From contig JAIRKV010000247.1 of assembly GCA_031259935.1 (NCBI GenBank), forward strand, positions 1-20,080: 20,080 nt of DNA, in the 5' to 3' direction. Below are positions 1 to 7,209 of the stretch, in pieces. Source of the DNA: Prevotellaceae bacterium (GTDB lineage: Bacteria > Bacteroidota > Bacteroidia > Bacteroidales > UBA932). The number at the start of each line of letters is the position of its first letter. Position 1 is the stretch's first letter. The translations under genes and the position numbers were made by a program. The notes beneath the pieces are model-generated. The model ran no database searches. It saw only the letters and a program-made list of their open reading frames with translations, and was not told the origin of the DNA.

Positions 1-1721
1 AAACAGGCAATTCCTTTGTTAAACGGATTTATTATAAAAACATCGCTTTCTATTTTTTCATCTGTATTTATTGTCCACAGCGATTTTGCATTACTGTCGA
101 TTAATTCCGCCAGATTGTTGTCGTATTGCAATATTGTGTATTTTCTTTTATCGACATTGTTTTCTATGGTTTGTTTAAAAATCACATTTGCCGATTTTCC
201 ATTTGTATTTTCAACATTATCTGCAATGGCAATTGTTTGATTTTCAGTTGTTTTTTGCGTTGCCGAAGATGTCAGTAAAATATTGGAATTTAAATAAAAT
301 TTTTTGCTTGCAGGTATAATTTCAATAAAAATATTTTTGAAAAAATCTTTATTGTTTTTATCAGGCGCATCAAACAGTTTTCTTATTCCTGCCGGATTTG
401 CATAAAATGCAGCCAGCGATTCATCAATAATATAGTCGGAATTTATCGACAAAATTCCGGTATTTTTCAAATTCTGTATTTTATGTTCAGATATTACAAT
501 AAAATCATCAACGATGTTTACTTCCTTACCTTTATTCAGGCTGAAAAGTTTACCGAACATTGTCGTTATAATATCCGAAATAACGTTTTTACTGTCGAGC
601 TGGCTTAATTCATTTGCCGCCGATTCGGCGTTCACAATTTTTATCAAAGTCATCCAGCCGTAAGATTGATGGTATGCCAGCGTAATTTCTTCGGGATAAA
701 GCGATTTTATAAAGTCTTCAATATCAAAATATAGCGAATCGCTCATTTGTATAAGTTTGTCGAAATAACTGTTTTCCGTATCACTGAAAAACGCATTATA
801 TTCGTTTAATAAACTGTCGATATTGTTTATTTGCATTGAATATGCAACAAGCGTTTCGCGAGGTAATACATTCAATGTTTTGAAGTCCGATTTTTGCTGA
901 GTATTCAATAAGTTTAAAAAATTTTGATTGTTTGTATAAACAAAACCGCTGAAATTACAAAGGTTTTTTGTTATGTCGGCATCGAGAATAAACCAGCGGG
1001 CAAAGTTTTTCATAAAACAGGAATAATCGTCTGCAACGGTTTTGTCGAACAGTGTATTTATAAGATTCGGTAATTGTATCGAATTGATAAAAATATTTGC
1101 ATCAACATGTCGTCCCGATGTGCGAATTCCATCTGTAAAAAGAGCATCTTCGGAAAGCGTTTGTTTGTTTTTCACCTGTTGCAAGTTGGTTTTCAATGCA
1201 TTAAGCGATGAACTTGCTGCAACAAGATTATCGAAACGGTGAATATAAAATTTTGAACTGTCGAATGCGTAACATGAAATATTGCTGCCTGTATTCAATG
1301 TGTCGTCGGTTTTTGATGCAATTCCCGTCAAAATTTCATTAATATCGGCATGTTTTTTTACAGGAATAAAATGAACAAAATCGAGTGATTTGTTTTCGTT
1401 TACAAAGGCTGCCGACAAAATATAAACCGAATTGCGCCGAACAACAAAATTTGTATCTGCAATATCAGGAAGAAGATTTGTAATGAGAGGAGCGAGAAAT
1501 TTGTCGTTTTCGTAAATAAGATTGAAAAATTCGGAATTTTCGTTTTCATTGACAAGTTGCATAGGATTGTTTATTCTAACATAAGCAGCAGCATTATTAC
1601 CGGCTGAATTTAAAAAATTGTATGCTTCGGAACTGCTTTTATCTTTAATGGCGATATAACCTAAAACGCACACGGCAATCAATATAATTATAAATAATAT
1701 GGAAATTATTTTTTTTATCAT
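1..1721 (-). CDS. Membrane-anchored DUF3352-like protein, C-terminus cut off
   Basis: The minus-strand frame is open from ATG at 1721 to the window edge, giving 573 residues with no stop; the C-terminus lies outside. Residues 1-25 are a strongly hydrophobic segment after MIKK, so it is a signal anchor or uncleaved signal peptide; LIAVC is a poor lipobox. The rest is soluble and rich in Asn, Asp, Ser and Phe, and should lie in the periplasm. The segment containing LPRETLVAY and the late WTINTDEKIESD stretch resemble, from memory, Bacteroidetes proteins annotated as DUF3352, whose C-terminus tends to look like a beta-propeller; that part would be outside the window. I cannot name a function. 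An ATG at 1740 is in another frame. The start at 1721 is chosen because it gives the membrane segment and lies just downstream of a -7 element. Confidence 0.8.
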   Translation of the reverse strand, partial: MIKKIISILFIIILIAVCVLGYIAIKDKSSSEAYNFLNSAGNNAAAYVRINNPMQLVNENENSEFFNLIYENDKFLAPLITNLLPDIADTNFVVRRNSVYILSAAFVNENKSLDFVHFIPVKKHADINEILTGIASKTDDTLNTGSNISCYAFDSSKFYIHRFDNLVAASSSLNALKTNLQQVKNKQTLSEDALFTDGIRTSGRHVDANIFINSIQLPNLINTLFDKTVADDYSCFMKNFARWFILDADITKNLCNFSGFVYTNNQNFLNLLNTQQKSDFKTLNVLPRETLVAYSMQINNIDSLLNEYNAFFSDTENSYFDKLIQMSDSLYFDIEDFIKSLYPEEITLAYHQSYGWMTLIKIVNAESAANELSQLDSKNVISDIITTMFGKLFSLNKGKEVNIVDDFIVISEHKIQNLKNTGILSINSDYIIDESLAAFYANPAGIRKLFDAPDKNNKDFFKNIFIEIIPASKKFYLNSNILLTSSATQKTTENQTIAIADNVENTNGKSANVIFKQTIENNVDKRKYTILQYDNNLAELIDSNAKSLWTINTDEKIESDVFIINPFNKGIAC

Positions 1722-1741
1722 CTTTGTCAAAATATTTCATG

Positions 1742-1776
1742 CAAAGATAATAAATATATGATTAATCTCAGGCAAA
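1742..1776 (-). promoter_or_regulatory. Bacteroidetes-type promoter for the DUF3352-like gene
   Basis: On the minus strand TATCTTTG (1749-1742) matches the Bacteroidetes -7 consensus TAnnTTTG, and a TTTG (1776-1773) lies 23 bases upstream as a -33 candidate (the usual spacing is about 19-20). Transcription would start near 1735, leaving a very short leader before the ATG at 1721. The spacing is a little long, so the -33 assignment is tentative. Confidence 0.5.
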
Positions 1777-1847
1777 GGTCTGTATTAAAAACATGAGTTA
1801 TAATCAAATCAACGAAATAATTTCTTGACAGGCAGAAAGTTCGGCAA

Positions 1848-1880
1848 ATAAAAAACCGCCTGAAAAAGCGGTTTTTATTT
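1848..1880 (-). terminator. Intrinsic terminator, hairpin plus T-tract
   Basis: AAAAACCGC (1851-1859) pairs perfectly with GCGGTTTTT (1868-1876) around an 8-base loop. Read on the minus strand the hairpin is followed by a T-rich run, and it lies 22 bases after the stop of the hypothetical gene at 1899-2333. The stem is symmetrical and T-rich on both sides, so it could work in both directions. It separates the hypothetical gene from the DUF3352-like gene downstream. Confidence 0.75.
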
Positions 1881-1898
1881 TTTGAAGTTGCTACAGAA

Positions 1899-2333
1899 TT
1901 ACTTTTCTCCTGTATTTTCTACCAGATCAACTATATCCTTAAAATTGCTGCCATGAAAACCATTTGCAGCCTTGTTCAAGTCTAAAGTTACAGTAATTAA
2001 ATGAGTAATTGTATCTTCTATATTAATATTAAACATACCGCGATTTTTGATAATGTACTGTTCAAAATCGCGTAAACTTTCCAATGCCTGCTTATTATAC
2101 AGCATCGCATTTTCGTATTCATAATCACAAACTTTAATAGCTGCTTCAAGGTTAACATTTTTACCATTGATAGAGCATAACATCTTGATTAACTCACCAA
2201 TTAAACTGACTTCGCTAAAATACTTCTGCTGAGTATTTTCAAAATAGTTTAATAATTTGTTTAAGCATTCTTTAACACCTTTACTAACAACGAAAGGTAA
2301 TTGTTCGGCTTTTTCTGTCTTTTTTGATTCCAT
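1899..2333 (-). CDS. Hypothetical cytoplasmic protein, 144 aa
   Basis: A complete 144-residue frame with ATG at 2333 and TAA at 1901-1899. I do not recognise the family. The protein is hydrophilic, has no signal peptide or membrane segment, and looks mostly helical: an N-terminal Lys/Glu-rich stretch, a helix around KECLNKLLNYFENTQQ, another around EYENAMLYNKQALESLRDFE, and a C-terminal segment ending in ENTGEK. It contains two Cys in the middle (SING/KVCDYE region) and no obvious metal-binding or catalytic motif. It is a monocistronic unit: its own promoter lies upstream (2388-2419) and a hairpin terminator follows the stop. It points away from the dcw operon and nothing shows a functional link. 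Coding is supported by the promoter, the terminator and codon use like that of the neighbours. Confidence 0.75.
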   Translation of the reverse strand: MESKKTEKAEQLPFVVSKGVKECLNKLLNYFENTQQKYFSEVSLIGELIKMLCSINGKNVNLEAAIKVCDYEYENAMLYNKQALESLRDFEQYIIKNRGMFNINIEDTITHLITVTLDLNKAANGFHGSNFKDIVDLVENTGEK

Positions 2334-2387
2334 GAAATAATAATTTTAATTTTTATATTGTTTTATTTTAATAATAATAACGACTAA

Positions 2388-2419
2388 CAAAATTAAGAAA
2401 AGTTTTTTTAACCAACAAA
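2388..2419 (-). promoter_or_regulatory. Bacteroidetes-type promoter for the 144-aa gene
   Basis: On the minus strand TTTG (2419-2416) and TAATTTTG (2395-2388) are 20 bases apart, matching the Bacteroidetes vegetative consensus TTTG-N19-TAnnTTTG almost exactly. Transcription would begin near 2381, giving a leader of roughly 47 bases before the ATG at 2333. Confidence 0.65.
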
Positions 2420-2811
2420 ATTTTTTTATATTACTTTTGTTTTACTGATACTTACATATTTTGCTTATGTTAATATTTTGTACATTTTACCCTTATGAGT
2501 ATAAAATCAAAATTAAAAAAACACATAAAAATAACTCTGTTTTAATATAAATTGTCAAAAAAAATATTTACACAAAATTAATTATCATTCCCGATTTATG
2601 ATATTATTGTATTATTGCAACTGTAAACATTTGATTTTATTATAAATACAATGAAACACATTCGTCTTTACAACATAAAAAAATTAGAAAAAAAACAGAG
2701 AATAAAAATACGGGAAAATTTCATGAAACTATATTTTTTCTCATTATTTTTTGAAAAATCCATATAACCACGTGTGTTGCTATTCTTTATATATTCATTT
2801 TTCAAAAAAAT

Positions 2812-2875
2812 TTATCAACAGATATTAACAAGGTAACTAACAAGTTTTCATATAATTATTAACATGTTATGCACA
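2812..2875 (+). other. Cluster of DnaA-box-like 9-mers
   Basis: TTATGCACA (2867-2875) fits the relaxed DnaA-box consensus TTATNCACA exactly. TTATCAACA (2812-2820) differs from TTATCCACA at one base. TTATTAACA (2856-2864) and ATATTAACA (2822-2830) are weaker. All lie on the same strand within 64 bases and inside very AT-rich DNA. TTAACATGTTA-type symmetry joins the last two boxes. In such AT-rich sequence near-matches arise often by chance, so function (replication origin, DnaA titration or DnaA control of the neighbouring genes) is only a hypothesis. Confidence 0.3.
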
Positions 2876-2897
2876 TTTTTTTGTTGAAAATATATTT

Positions 2898-2912
2898 TGC
2901 TGATAATCAGCA
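2898..2912. repeat. Perfect 7-bp inverted repeat (palindrome)
   Basis: TGCTGAT (2898-2904) and ATCAGCA (2906-2912) are perfect complements around one central base. The spacing of one base is too tight for a good hairpin and suits a dimeric regulator's binding site better. It sits about 70 bases upstream of the mraZ -7 element and about 33 bases upstream of the phased MraZ-type repeats. No transcript-terminating T-run follows it. Confidence 0.45.
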
Positions 2913-2944
2913 TATTATTAAAAAATATATTATGCTTACAGCAA

Positions 2945-2973
2945 AAAGTGCCACAAAGTGCCATAATATCCCA
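2945..2973 (+). promoter_or_regulatory. MraZ operator boxes, three 10-bp-phased repeats
   Basis: AAAGTGCCA occurs at 2945-2953 and again at 2955-2963, exactly 10 bases apart, and a degenerate third copy AATATCCCA follows in the same phase at 2965-2973. MraZ proteins are known to bind tandem short repeats with a 10-base period upstream of mraZ (AAAGTG-type repeats in mollicutes, TGGGA-type in E. coli). The repeats lie where the -33 element of the mraZ promoter would be and end nine bases before its -7 element, so binding should block the promoter. The reading as an autoregulatory operator is an inference from position, phase and motif. Confidence 0.75.
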
Positions 2974-2990
2974 TAAAATACATATCTTTG
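2957..2990 (+). promoter_or_regulatory. dcw operon promoter
   Basis: TATCTTTG (2983-2990) matches the -7 consensus TAnnTTTG and lies 35 bases before the mraZ ATG. There is no clear TTTG at the expected -33 spot; the sequence there (around 2957-2963) is part of the second MraZ-type repeat. A weak -33 under an operator fits a regulated promoter. The same TATCTTTGTGC string occurs at the promoter after ftsZ. Confidence 0.6.
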
Positions 2991-3025
2991 TGCAAAATTA
3001 ATTATTAACCAGACAGACATAAAAA

Positions 3026-3472
3026 ATGGCTCTATTTATAGGCGAATATAAAAGTAAGATTGATGCAAAAGGACGCATGGTATTTCCTGCTGCGTTTAAA
3101 ACCGAGTTGTTTTTACATTCAGAAAAACGTTTGGTGATACAAAAAGATTTTTATCAAAAATGTTTGTCGATGTACACCATCGAGGCTTGGGCAATACTGG
3201 TAAATGAAATGAAAAGCAAACTGAATTTGCAGAACCGTGAACAAGCCGAATTTTGGCGTACGTTTATGAGTAATCGCGCCGAAGTTACACCCGATGAAAT
3301 CGGCGGCAGAATAATAATTCCGCGCCGATTGCTTGATATGATTGAAGCAACCGGCGAAGTTGTATTTATTGGTTTTGACGACCATATTGAACTCTGGAGC
3401 GCTCAAAAATTTGAAACTTTGACAATGACCGAAGACGAATTTTCGGAGGCTGCGGCAAAATTTTTGGGATAA
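3026..3472 (+). CDS. mraZ: Transcriptional regulator MraZ
   Basis: This 148-residue protein is the first gene of the dcw cluster. MraZ is a DNA-binding protein with two SpoVT-AbrB-like halves that forms ring-shaped oligomers and represses its own operon in bacteria where it has been studied. The first half carries the canonical DxxGR signature at residues 13-17 (DAKGR) followed by MVFP. The second half carries the equivalent EIGGR at 91-95 followed by IIIP, with Glu in place of the usual Asp. Length and position are normal for the family. The ATG follows an A-run with no Shine-Dalgarno motif. Three phased repeats just upstream (2945-2973) are the likely binding site, which argues for autoregulation. 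The gap to rsmH is 34 bases. Confidence 0.96.
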   Translation: MALFIGEYKSKIDAKGRMVFPAAFKTELFLHSEKRLVIQKDFYQKCLSMYTIEAWAILVNEMKSKLNLQNREQAEFWRTFMSNRAEVTPDEIGGRIIIPRRLLDMIEATGEVVFIGFDDHIELWSAQKFETLTMTEDEFSEAAAKFLG

Positions 3473-3506
3473 AAGTATAACAACAGTTATTGCAATTAAA
3501 TTTGAA

Positions 3507-4412
3507 ATGAACGAAATGTATCACATACCGGTTTTGTTGAACGAAAGCATTGATGCCTTAAACATCAATCCATCAGGAATATACGTTGATGTTACATTCG
3601 GCGGCGGCGGTCATTCGCGTGAAATTATGAAACGACTGACTGTCGGAAAACTTATTGCATTCGATAGCGACAGCGATGCCGAAGTAAATAAGATAAATGA
3701 CGACAGGTTTATTTTTGTGAGAAATAATTTTCGTTTTTTACACAATTTTTTGCGTTATAATGAAATTAATGAAGTAGATGGAATTATTGCCGATCTTGGA
3801 GTTTCGTCTCATCATTTTGATGATGCTTCACGTGGATTTTCGTTCCGCCATAATGCGAAAATTGATATGAGAATGAATAAAAATTCGGATTTTTCGGCTG
3901 CAAAACTTTTGAACGAATACGACGAAATCGAGTTAAAACGCATATTTCAAAATTACGGAGAACTGACAAATGCAAAGCATCTTGCAAAAATAATTGTTGA
4001 AAAACGCAATAAGATTCCAATAAAAACAGTTGATGATTTTTTAATTGCAATAAAACCGATTACGCCTGAAAAAGATGAAAAGAAATTTTTGGCAAAAGTT
4101 TTTCAAGCGCTGCGAATTGAAGTAAATAAAGAAATAGATGCTCTCGAACAAATGCTTGTTCATTCATACAAAAGCCTGAAAAACAAAGGCAGATTGGTTG
4201 TTATAACCTATCATTCGATAGAAGACAGAATGGTAAAAAATTTTATGCGTTCGGGAAATACGGATGGAAAAATTGAAAAGGATTTTTATGGAAATACGGA
4301 TTGTCCGTTTGAACTTATTACACGCAAGCCAATTGTGCCATGCGCTGCGGAAATTGAAAAAAACAGTCGCGCTCGAAGCGCAAAACTCAGAATTGCAGAA
4401 AAAATAAAATGA
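3507..4412 (+). CDS. rsmH: 16S rRNA (cytosine-1402-N4)-methyltransferase RsmH
   Basis: This 301-residue enzyme (formerly MraW) uses S-adenosylmethionine to methylate N4 of C1402 in 16S rRNA in the cytoplasm. Family landmarks are all present: HIPVLLNESI at the N-terminus, the SAM-binding glycine loop VDVTFGGGGHS near residues 28-38, ADLGVSSHHFD near 95-105, RGFSF, DMRMN, the VFQALRIEVNKE helix, ITYHSIEDRMVKNF and a C-terminal ARSAKLRIAEK. The length is typical. The ATG at 3507 is used here; an in-frame ATG at 3516 (MYHIPVLL) is equally possible. The stop codon overlaps the next start as ATGA, so translation with the FtsL-like gene is probably coupled. Confidence 0.97.
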   Translation: MNEMYHIPVLLNESIDALNINPSGIYVDVTFGGGGHSREIMKRLTVGKLIAFDSDSDAEVNKINDDRFIFVRNNFRFLHNFLRYNEINEVDGIIADLGVSSHHFDDASRGFSFRHNAKIDMRMNKNSDFSAAKLLNEYDEIELKRIFQNYGELTNAKHLAKIIVEKRNKIPIKTVDDFLIAIKPITPEKDEKKFLAKVFQALRIEVNKEIDALEQMLVHSYKSLKNKGRLVVITYHSIEDRMVKNFMRSGNTDGKIEKDFYGNTDCPFELITRKPIVPCAAEIEKNSRARSAKLRIAEKIK

Positions 4413-4777
4413 TTATGGAAGAAACCGACAACATGCAAAAAAACAAAAACAGCGAATCGGATGCATCTAAAATATTGAAAGACATTATATCCGGAAAAAT
4501 ATTTGTAAGCGCCAATATTCAAAAGCATTTAAGATATATTTTCTTCGTTTTTTTTATTGCGGTGTTCTATATCGGATACCGCTATGCAGTTGAAAATACC
4601 GTACGCGAAAACAAAAAATTAGACGACGAAATAAAATTATTGAGAACCGAATATATATATCAATCATCGCAATTGATGGAAGAAGGACGAAAGTCGAACA
4701 TTATAAAAAAATTAAAGAATAAAAATTTGACATTAAAAGAACCCGAAAATCCGTTTAGACGCATAAAAATAAAATAA
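4409..4777 (+). CDS. ftsL: FtsL-like cell division protein
   Basis: This 122-residue protein has the FtsL layout: a short cytoplasmic region (about residues 1-42, charged, Lys/Asn/Asp rich), one membrane helix (about 43-62, YIFFVFFIAVFYIGYRYAV) and a periplasmic helix with heptad-like hydrophobics (ENTVRENKKLDDEIKLLRTEYIYQSSQL), the usual coiled coil that pairs with FtsB/FtsQ partners and helps activate FtsW-FtsI. Sequence identity in FtsL is low across phyla, so the call rests on topology and position between rsmH and ftsI. It overlaps rsmH by four bases and ends one base before ftsI. A second ATG at 4415 would remove only two residues. Confidence 0.85.
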   Translation: MIMEETDNMQKNKNSESDASKILKDIISGKIFVSANIQKHLRYIFFVFFIAVFYIGYRYAVENTVRENKKLDDEIKLLRTEYIYQSSQLMEEGRKSNIIKKLKNKNLTLKEPENPFRRIKIK

Positions 4778-4778
4778 T

Positions 4779-7178
4779 ATGATAACAGTTAAAAACATAA
4801 TACGGCGAATAACTCTGTTCTATTTATTAACAGTCTTGTTGAGTTTGTTGATAATAGCGCAAATTATTTATTTGCAGTTTTTTACTGATTTGAAAGATAA
4901 GGCGGAAATAATAAAAAAAGAAGTCGTACAGGCAAATCGCGGAAATATTTACACACACGACATGCAATTACTTTCGGTATCAATTTCCAAATATGAGGTA
5001 AGAGTTGATTTTTATGCACTGAAAACCAATCTTTTGGAAAACGATGCTAAAAAAATGTCGCTGTATTATAATAAACTCGAAAAGGACTTAAAAAATAAAA
5101 TTAAAGAACTCGGACTGCAATCAAAAGAAGAAATCAAAAATCTGCATAAGGAATTGAAAAACAGAATCAAGGAAAAACGCAAATCCGATACGATAAACGC
5201 CAATATTTATATCGACAGTCAAATAAAAAGTTTGGCAGTTGCATTGTCCGGTCTTTTTAAAGATAAAAACGCAGCAGAATACGAATCGTTTATAAAAACA
5301 TGCTGTCGAAAATCTATTGAAAAAATTGATACGACAAAAGGCAAAGCACAGGAAAGTTATCGTAACATACGCATCGGACAAAAGTATATTGATTATATCG
5401 AATTAAAAAAACTTCTGGATTTTCCTGTTTTCAGACTGGGCAAAGGAACCAGCGGATTAATCATTAACGACAAAACATCTCGCATTCCCGTTTACGGTTC
5501 GCTTGCAAAGTCAGTTATTGGCGAAGTAAACAGTAACAATTTTGCAATAAGCGGAATAGAAAAATCATTTGATAAATATTTATGCGGAAAAAATGGCTTA
5601 CAAGCCCTTACAGGCGGAAAACCAATAAACAGTGCCATAAATATTTTGCCCGAATCGGGCTATGATGTCGTTACAACTTTGGATTTAAACATACAGGAAG
5701 CAGTCGAAAATGCATTAATGCAACAAATTAAAACAGGAAACGACAAAGGAATAGCAATAGAAGGCGGAACGGCAATTGTGATGGAAACCGCAACAGGCGA
5801 AATTCGCGCAATTGCAAACATGAAACGCAAATCCGACGGAACTTACGACGAAACATACAATTACGCATTAAAGGAAAGAAGCGATCCCGGCTCAACGTTT
5901 AAACTTGCCTCATTAATTGCTTTGCTCGATGATGGATTTGTAAAATTGAATGATGTAATTGATGTGAAAGCAAATGCTGAAATAACAGAAGGAAAAAAAA
6001 TGGTATGGGAATATAAAAAATACAAAGTCAGGGATGACCATGTTTTCGGAAACCTTTCGGTAAGAAAAATTTTTGCCAATTCATCGAATATAGGAACCGC
6101 AAAGCTCGTAACCAAACATTATGGCAGCAATCCTCAAATTTTTTTCGACAAACTGCATTCAATCGGATTGTTTCAAAAGTCATTAAATTTGCAAATTGAT
6201 GGCGAAGCGCCTTCTTATGCCGAAATGGAAACTGTGCAAAAACCCAATCAAAATCTGTTAGCACCTTCGGCATACGGATATTACGTCAAATTTGCGCCGA
6301 TACATACTCTTACGTTTTATAATGCAGTTGCAAACGACGGAAAAATGATGAAGCCAAAATTTGTAAAAAAGATAATTCGACATGGACAGGTAATAAAAGA
6401 TTATTCCGATGAAGTTATAAAAGACCGTATTTGCTCGCAGGAAACACTGTTACAAGTGCGCGAAGCGCTTCAATCTGTTGCCGATTCGGGAACCGTGAGA
6501 CAATTTAAGTTGCCGTTTTATTTTGCAGGAAAAACAGGAACATCGCAACGCACAATGCACAGAGTTGTTAAACGCGTCAAAGATACGGTTATAAATGGTG
6601 TCAGACAGCAAATTACAGATTCGATACGGAAATCATATTATGCCGATGATGCACATCAGGCAAGTTTTGTCGGTTACATTCCTTCCGACAAGCCAAAATA
6701 TTCAATCATCGTTGCACTGTACAGTCCGAAAATGCAAGGCTCTTTCTATGGCTCAACTTATGCAGCGCCCGTATTTGTAGAAATTGCAAAAAAACTTTAT
6801 TCATCCGACATAAACTGGTATGAACCTGTCGAACGCAACGAAGATTCGTTATATTTACCGAATATGAAAAATGCTGTATATCAACAAATAAAGGCAATTG
6901 CATCAAAATTGAATATTCCTTTCGACAGCAATGCGGAAAAAAATGAATGGGTAAAAATTTCAAAAAACGATTCGAAATTAACGGCAACAAAAATACAAAT
7001 TGATGACAGTAAAGTTCCATCGGTAATAAATATGGGATTGCGCGATGCGATTTATTTGATAGAAAAATCAGGAATGAAAGTAAGTTTTTCAGGTAAAGGA
7101 AAAGTGAAAACACAATCTGTTGCCGCCGGAACAGCCGCAATAAAAGGAACAACAATACACTTGGAACTTGAAATATGA
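4779..7178 (+). CDS. ftsI: Septal peptidoglycan transpeptidase FtsI (PBP3) with PASTA domain
   Basis: This 799-residue class B penicillin-binding protein cross-links septal peptidoglycan in the periplasm as partner of FtsW. An N-terminal anchor (about residues 11-36) leads into the dimerisation module, which starts at QANRGNIY. The transpeptidase motifs are intact: SxxK at Ser372-Lys375 (GSTFK), SxN at Ser435-Asn437 and KTG at Lys585-Gly587. A single PASTA domain closes the protein (about 746-799, starting VPSVINMGL), typical of Bacteroidetes FtsI. The protein is long for the family. Much of the excess is a Lys/Glu-rich, probably coiled-coil insertion at about residues 83-138, and the stretch between KTG and ASFVGY is also extended. 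It begins one base after the ftsL stop. Confidence 0.96.
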   Translation: MITVKNIIRRITLFYLLTVLLSLLIIAQIIYLQFFTDLKDKAEIIKKEVVQANRGNIYTHDMQLLSVSISKYEVRVDFYALKTNLLENDAKKMSLYYNKLEKDLKNKIKELGLQSKEEIKNLHKELKNRIKEKRKSDTINANIYIDSQIKSLAVALSGLFKDKNAAEYESFIKTCCRKSIEKIDTTKGKAQESYRNIRIGQKYIDYIELKKLLDFPVFRLGKGTSGLIINDKTSRIPVYGSLAKSVIGEVNSNNFAISGIEKSFDKYLCGKNGLQALTGGKPINSAINILPESGYDVVTTLDLNIQEAVENALMQQIKTGNDKGIAIEGGTAIVMETATGEIRAIANMKRKSDGTYDETYNYALKERSDPGSTFKLASLIALLDDGFVKLNDVIDVKANAEITEGKKMVWEYKKYKVRDDHVFGNLSVRKIFANSSNIGTAKLVTKHYGSNPQIFFDKLHSIGLFQKSLNLQIDGEAPSYAEMETVQKPNQNLLAPSAYGYYVKFAPIHTLTFYNAVANDGKMMKPKFVKKIIRHGQVIKDYSDEVIKDRICSQETLLQVREALQSVADSGTVRQFKLPFYFAGKTGTSQRTMHRVVKRVKDTVINGVRQQITDSIRKSYYADDAHQASFVGYIPSDKPKYSIIVALYSPKMQGSFYGSTYAAPVFVEIAKKLYSSDINWYEPVERNEDSLYLPNMKNAVYQQIKAIASKLNIPFDSNAEKNEWVKISKNDSKLTATKIQIDDSKVPSVINMGLRDAIYLIEKSGMKVSFSGKGKVKTQSVAAGTAAIKGTTIHLELEI

Positions 7179-7209
7179 TTATAAGCCATAATAAATAAAA
7201 TTCAGAAAA

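Larger units (their letters stand above)
2334..3025. other. AT-rich divergent intergenic region, about 690 bp
   Basis: No convincing gene is present between the divergent hypothetical gene and mraZ. The stretch is extremely A+T rich with many A and T runs. It holds the minus-strand promoter (2388-2419), a group of DnaA-box-like 9-mers (2812-2875), a 15-base palindrome (2898-2912), three phased MraZ-type repeats (2945-2973) and the mraZ promoter -7 element (2983-2990). A plus-strand TACTTTTG at 2432-2439 fits a -7 element but has no good -33 partner and no gene soon after it. Nothing recognisable was seen in about 2440-2800. Confidence 0.8.

Noticed and set aside
1042..1242. Plus-strand frames within 16-1242
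   Set aside because: They are antisense to the continuous minus-strand gene at 1-1721, have Cys/Phe-rich unlikely composition and no promoter.
2432..2439. TACTTTTG as a plus-strand promoter
   Set aside because: It matches the -7 consensus but has no TTTG at the right distance and no gene within several hundred bases, so chance in AT-rich DNA is likelier.
2651..2767. 38-residue plus-strand frame starting MKHIRLYNIKKLEKK in the intergenic region
   Set aside because: It lies in very AT-rich DNA with no convincing promoter or conservation evidence; basic, Lys/Phe-rich composition is what random AT-rich sequence gives.
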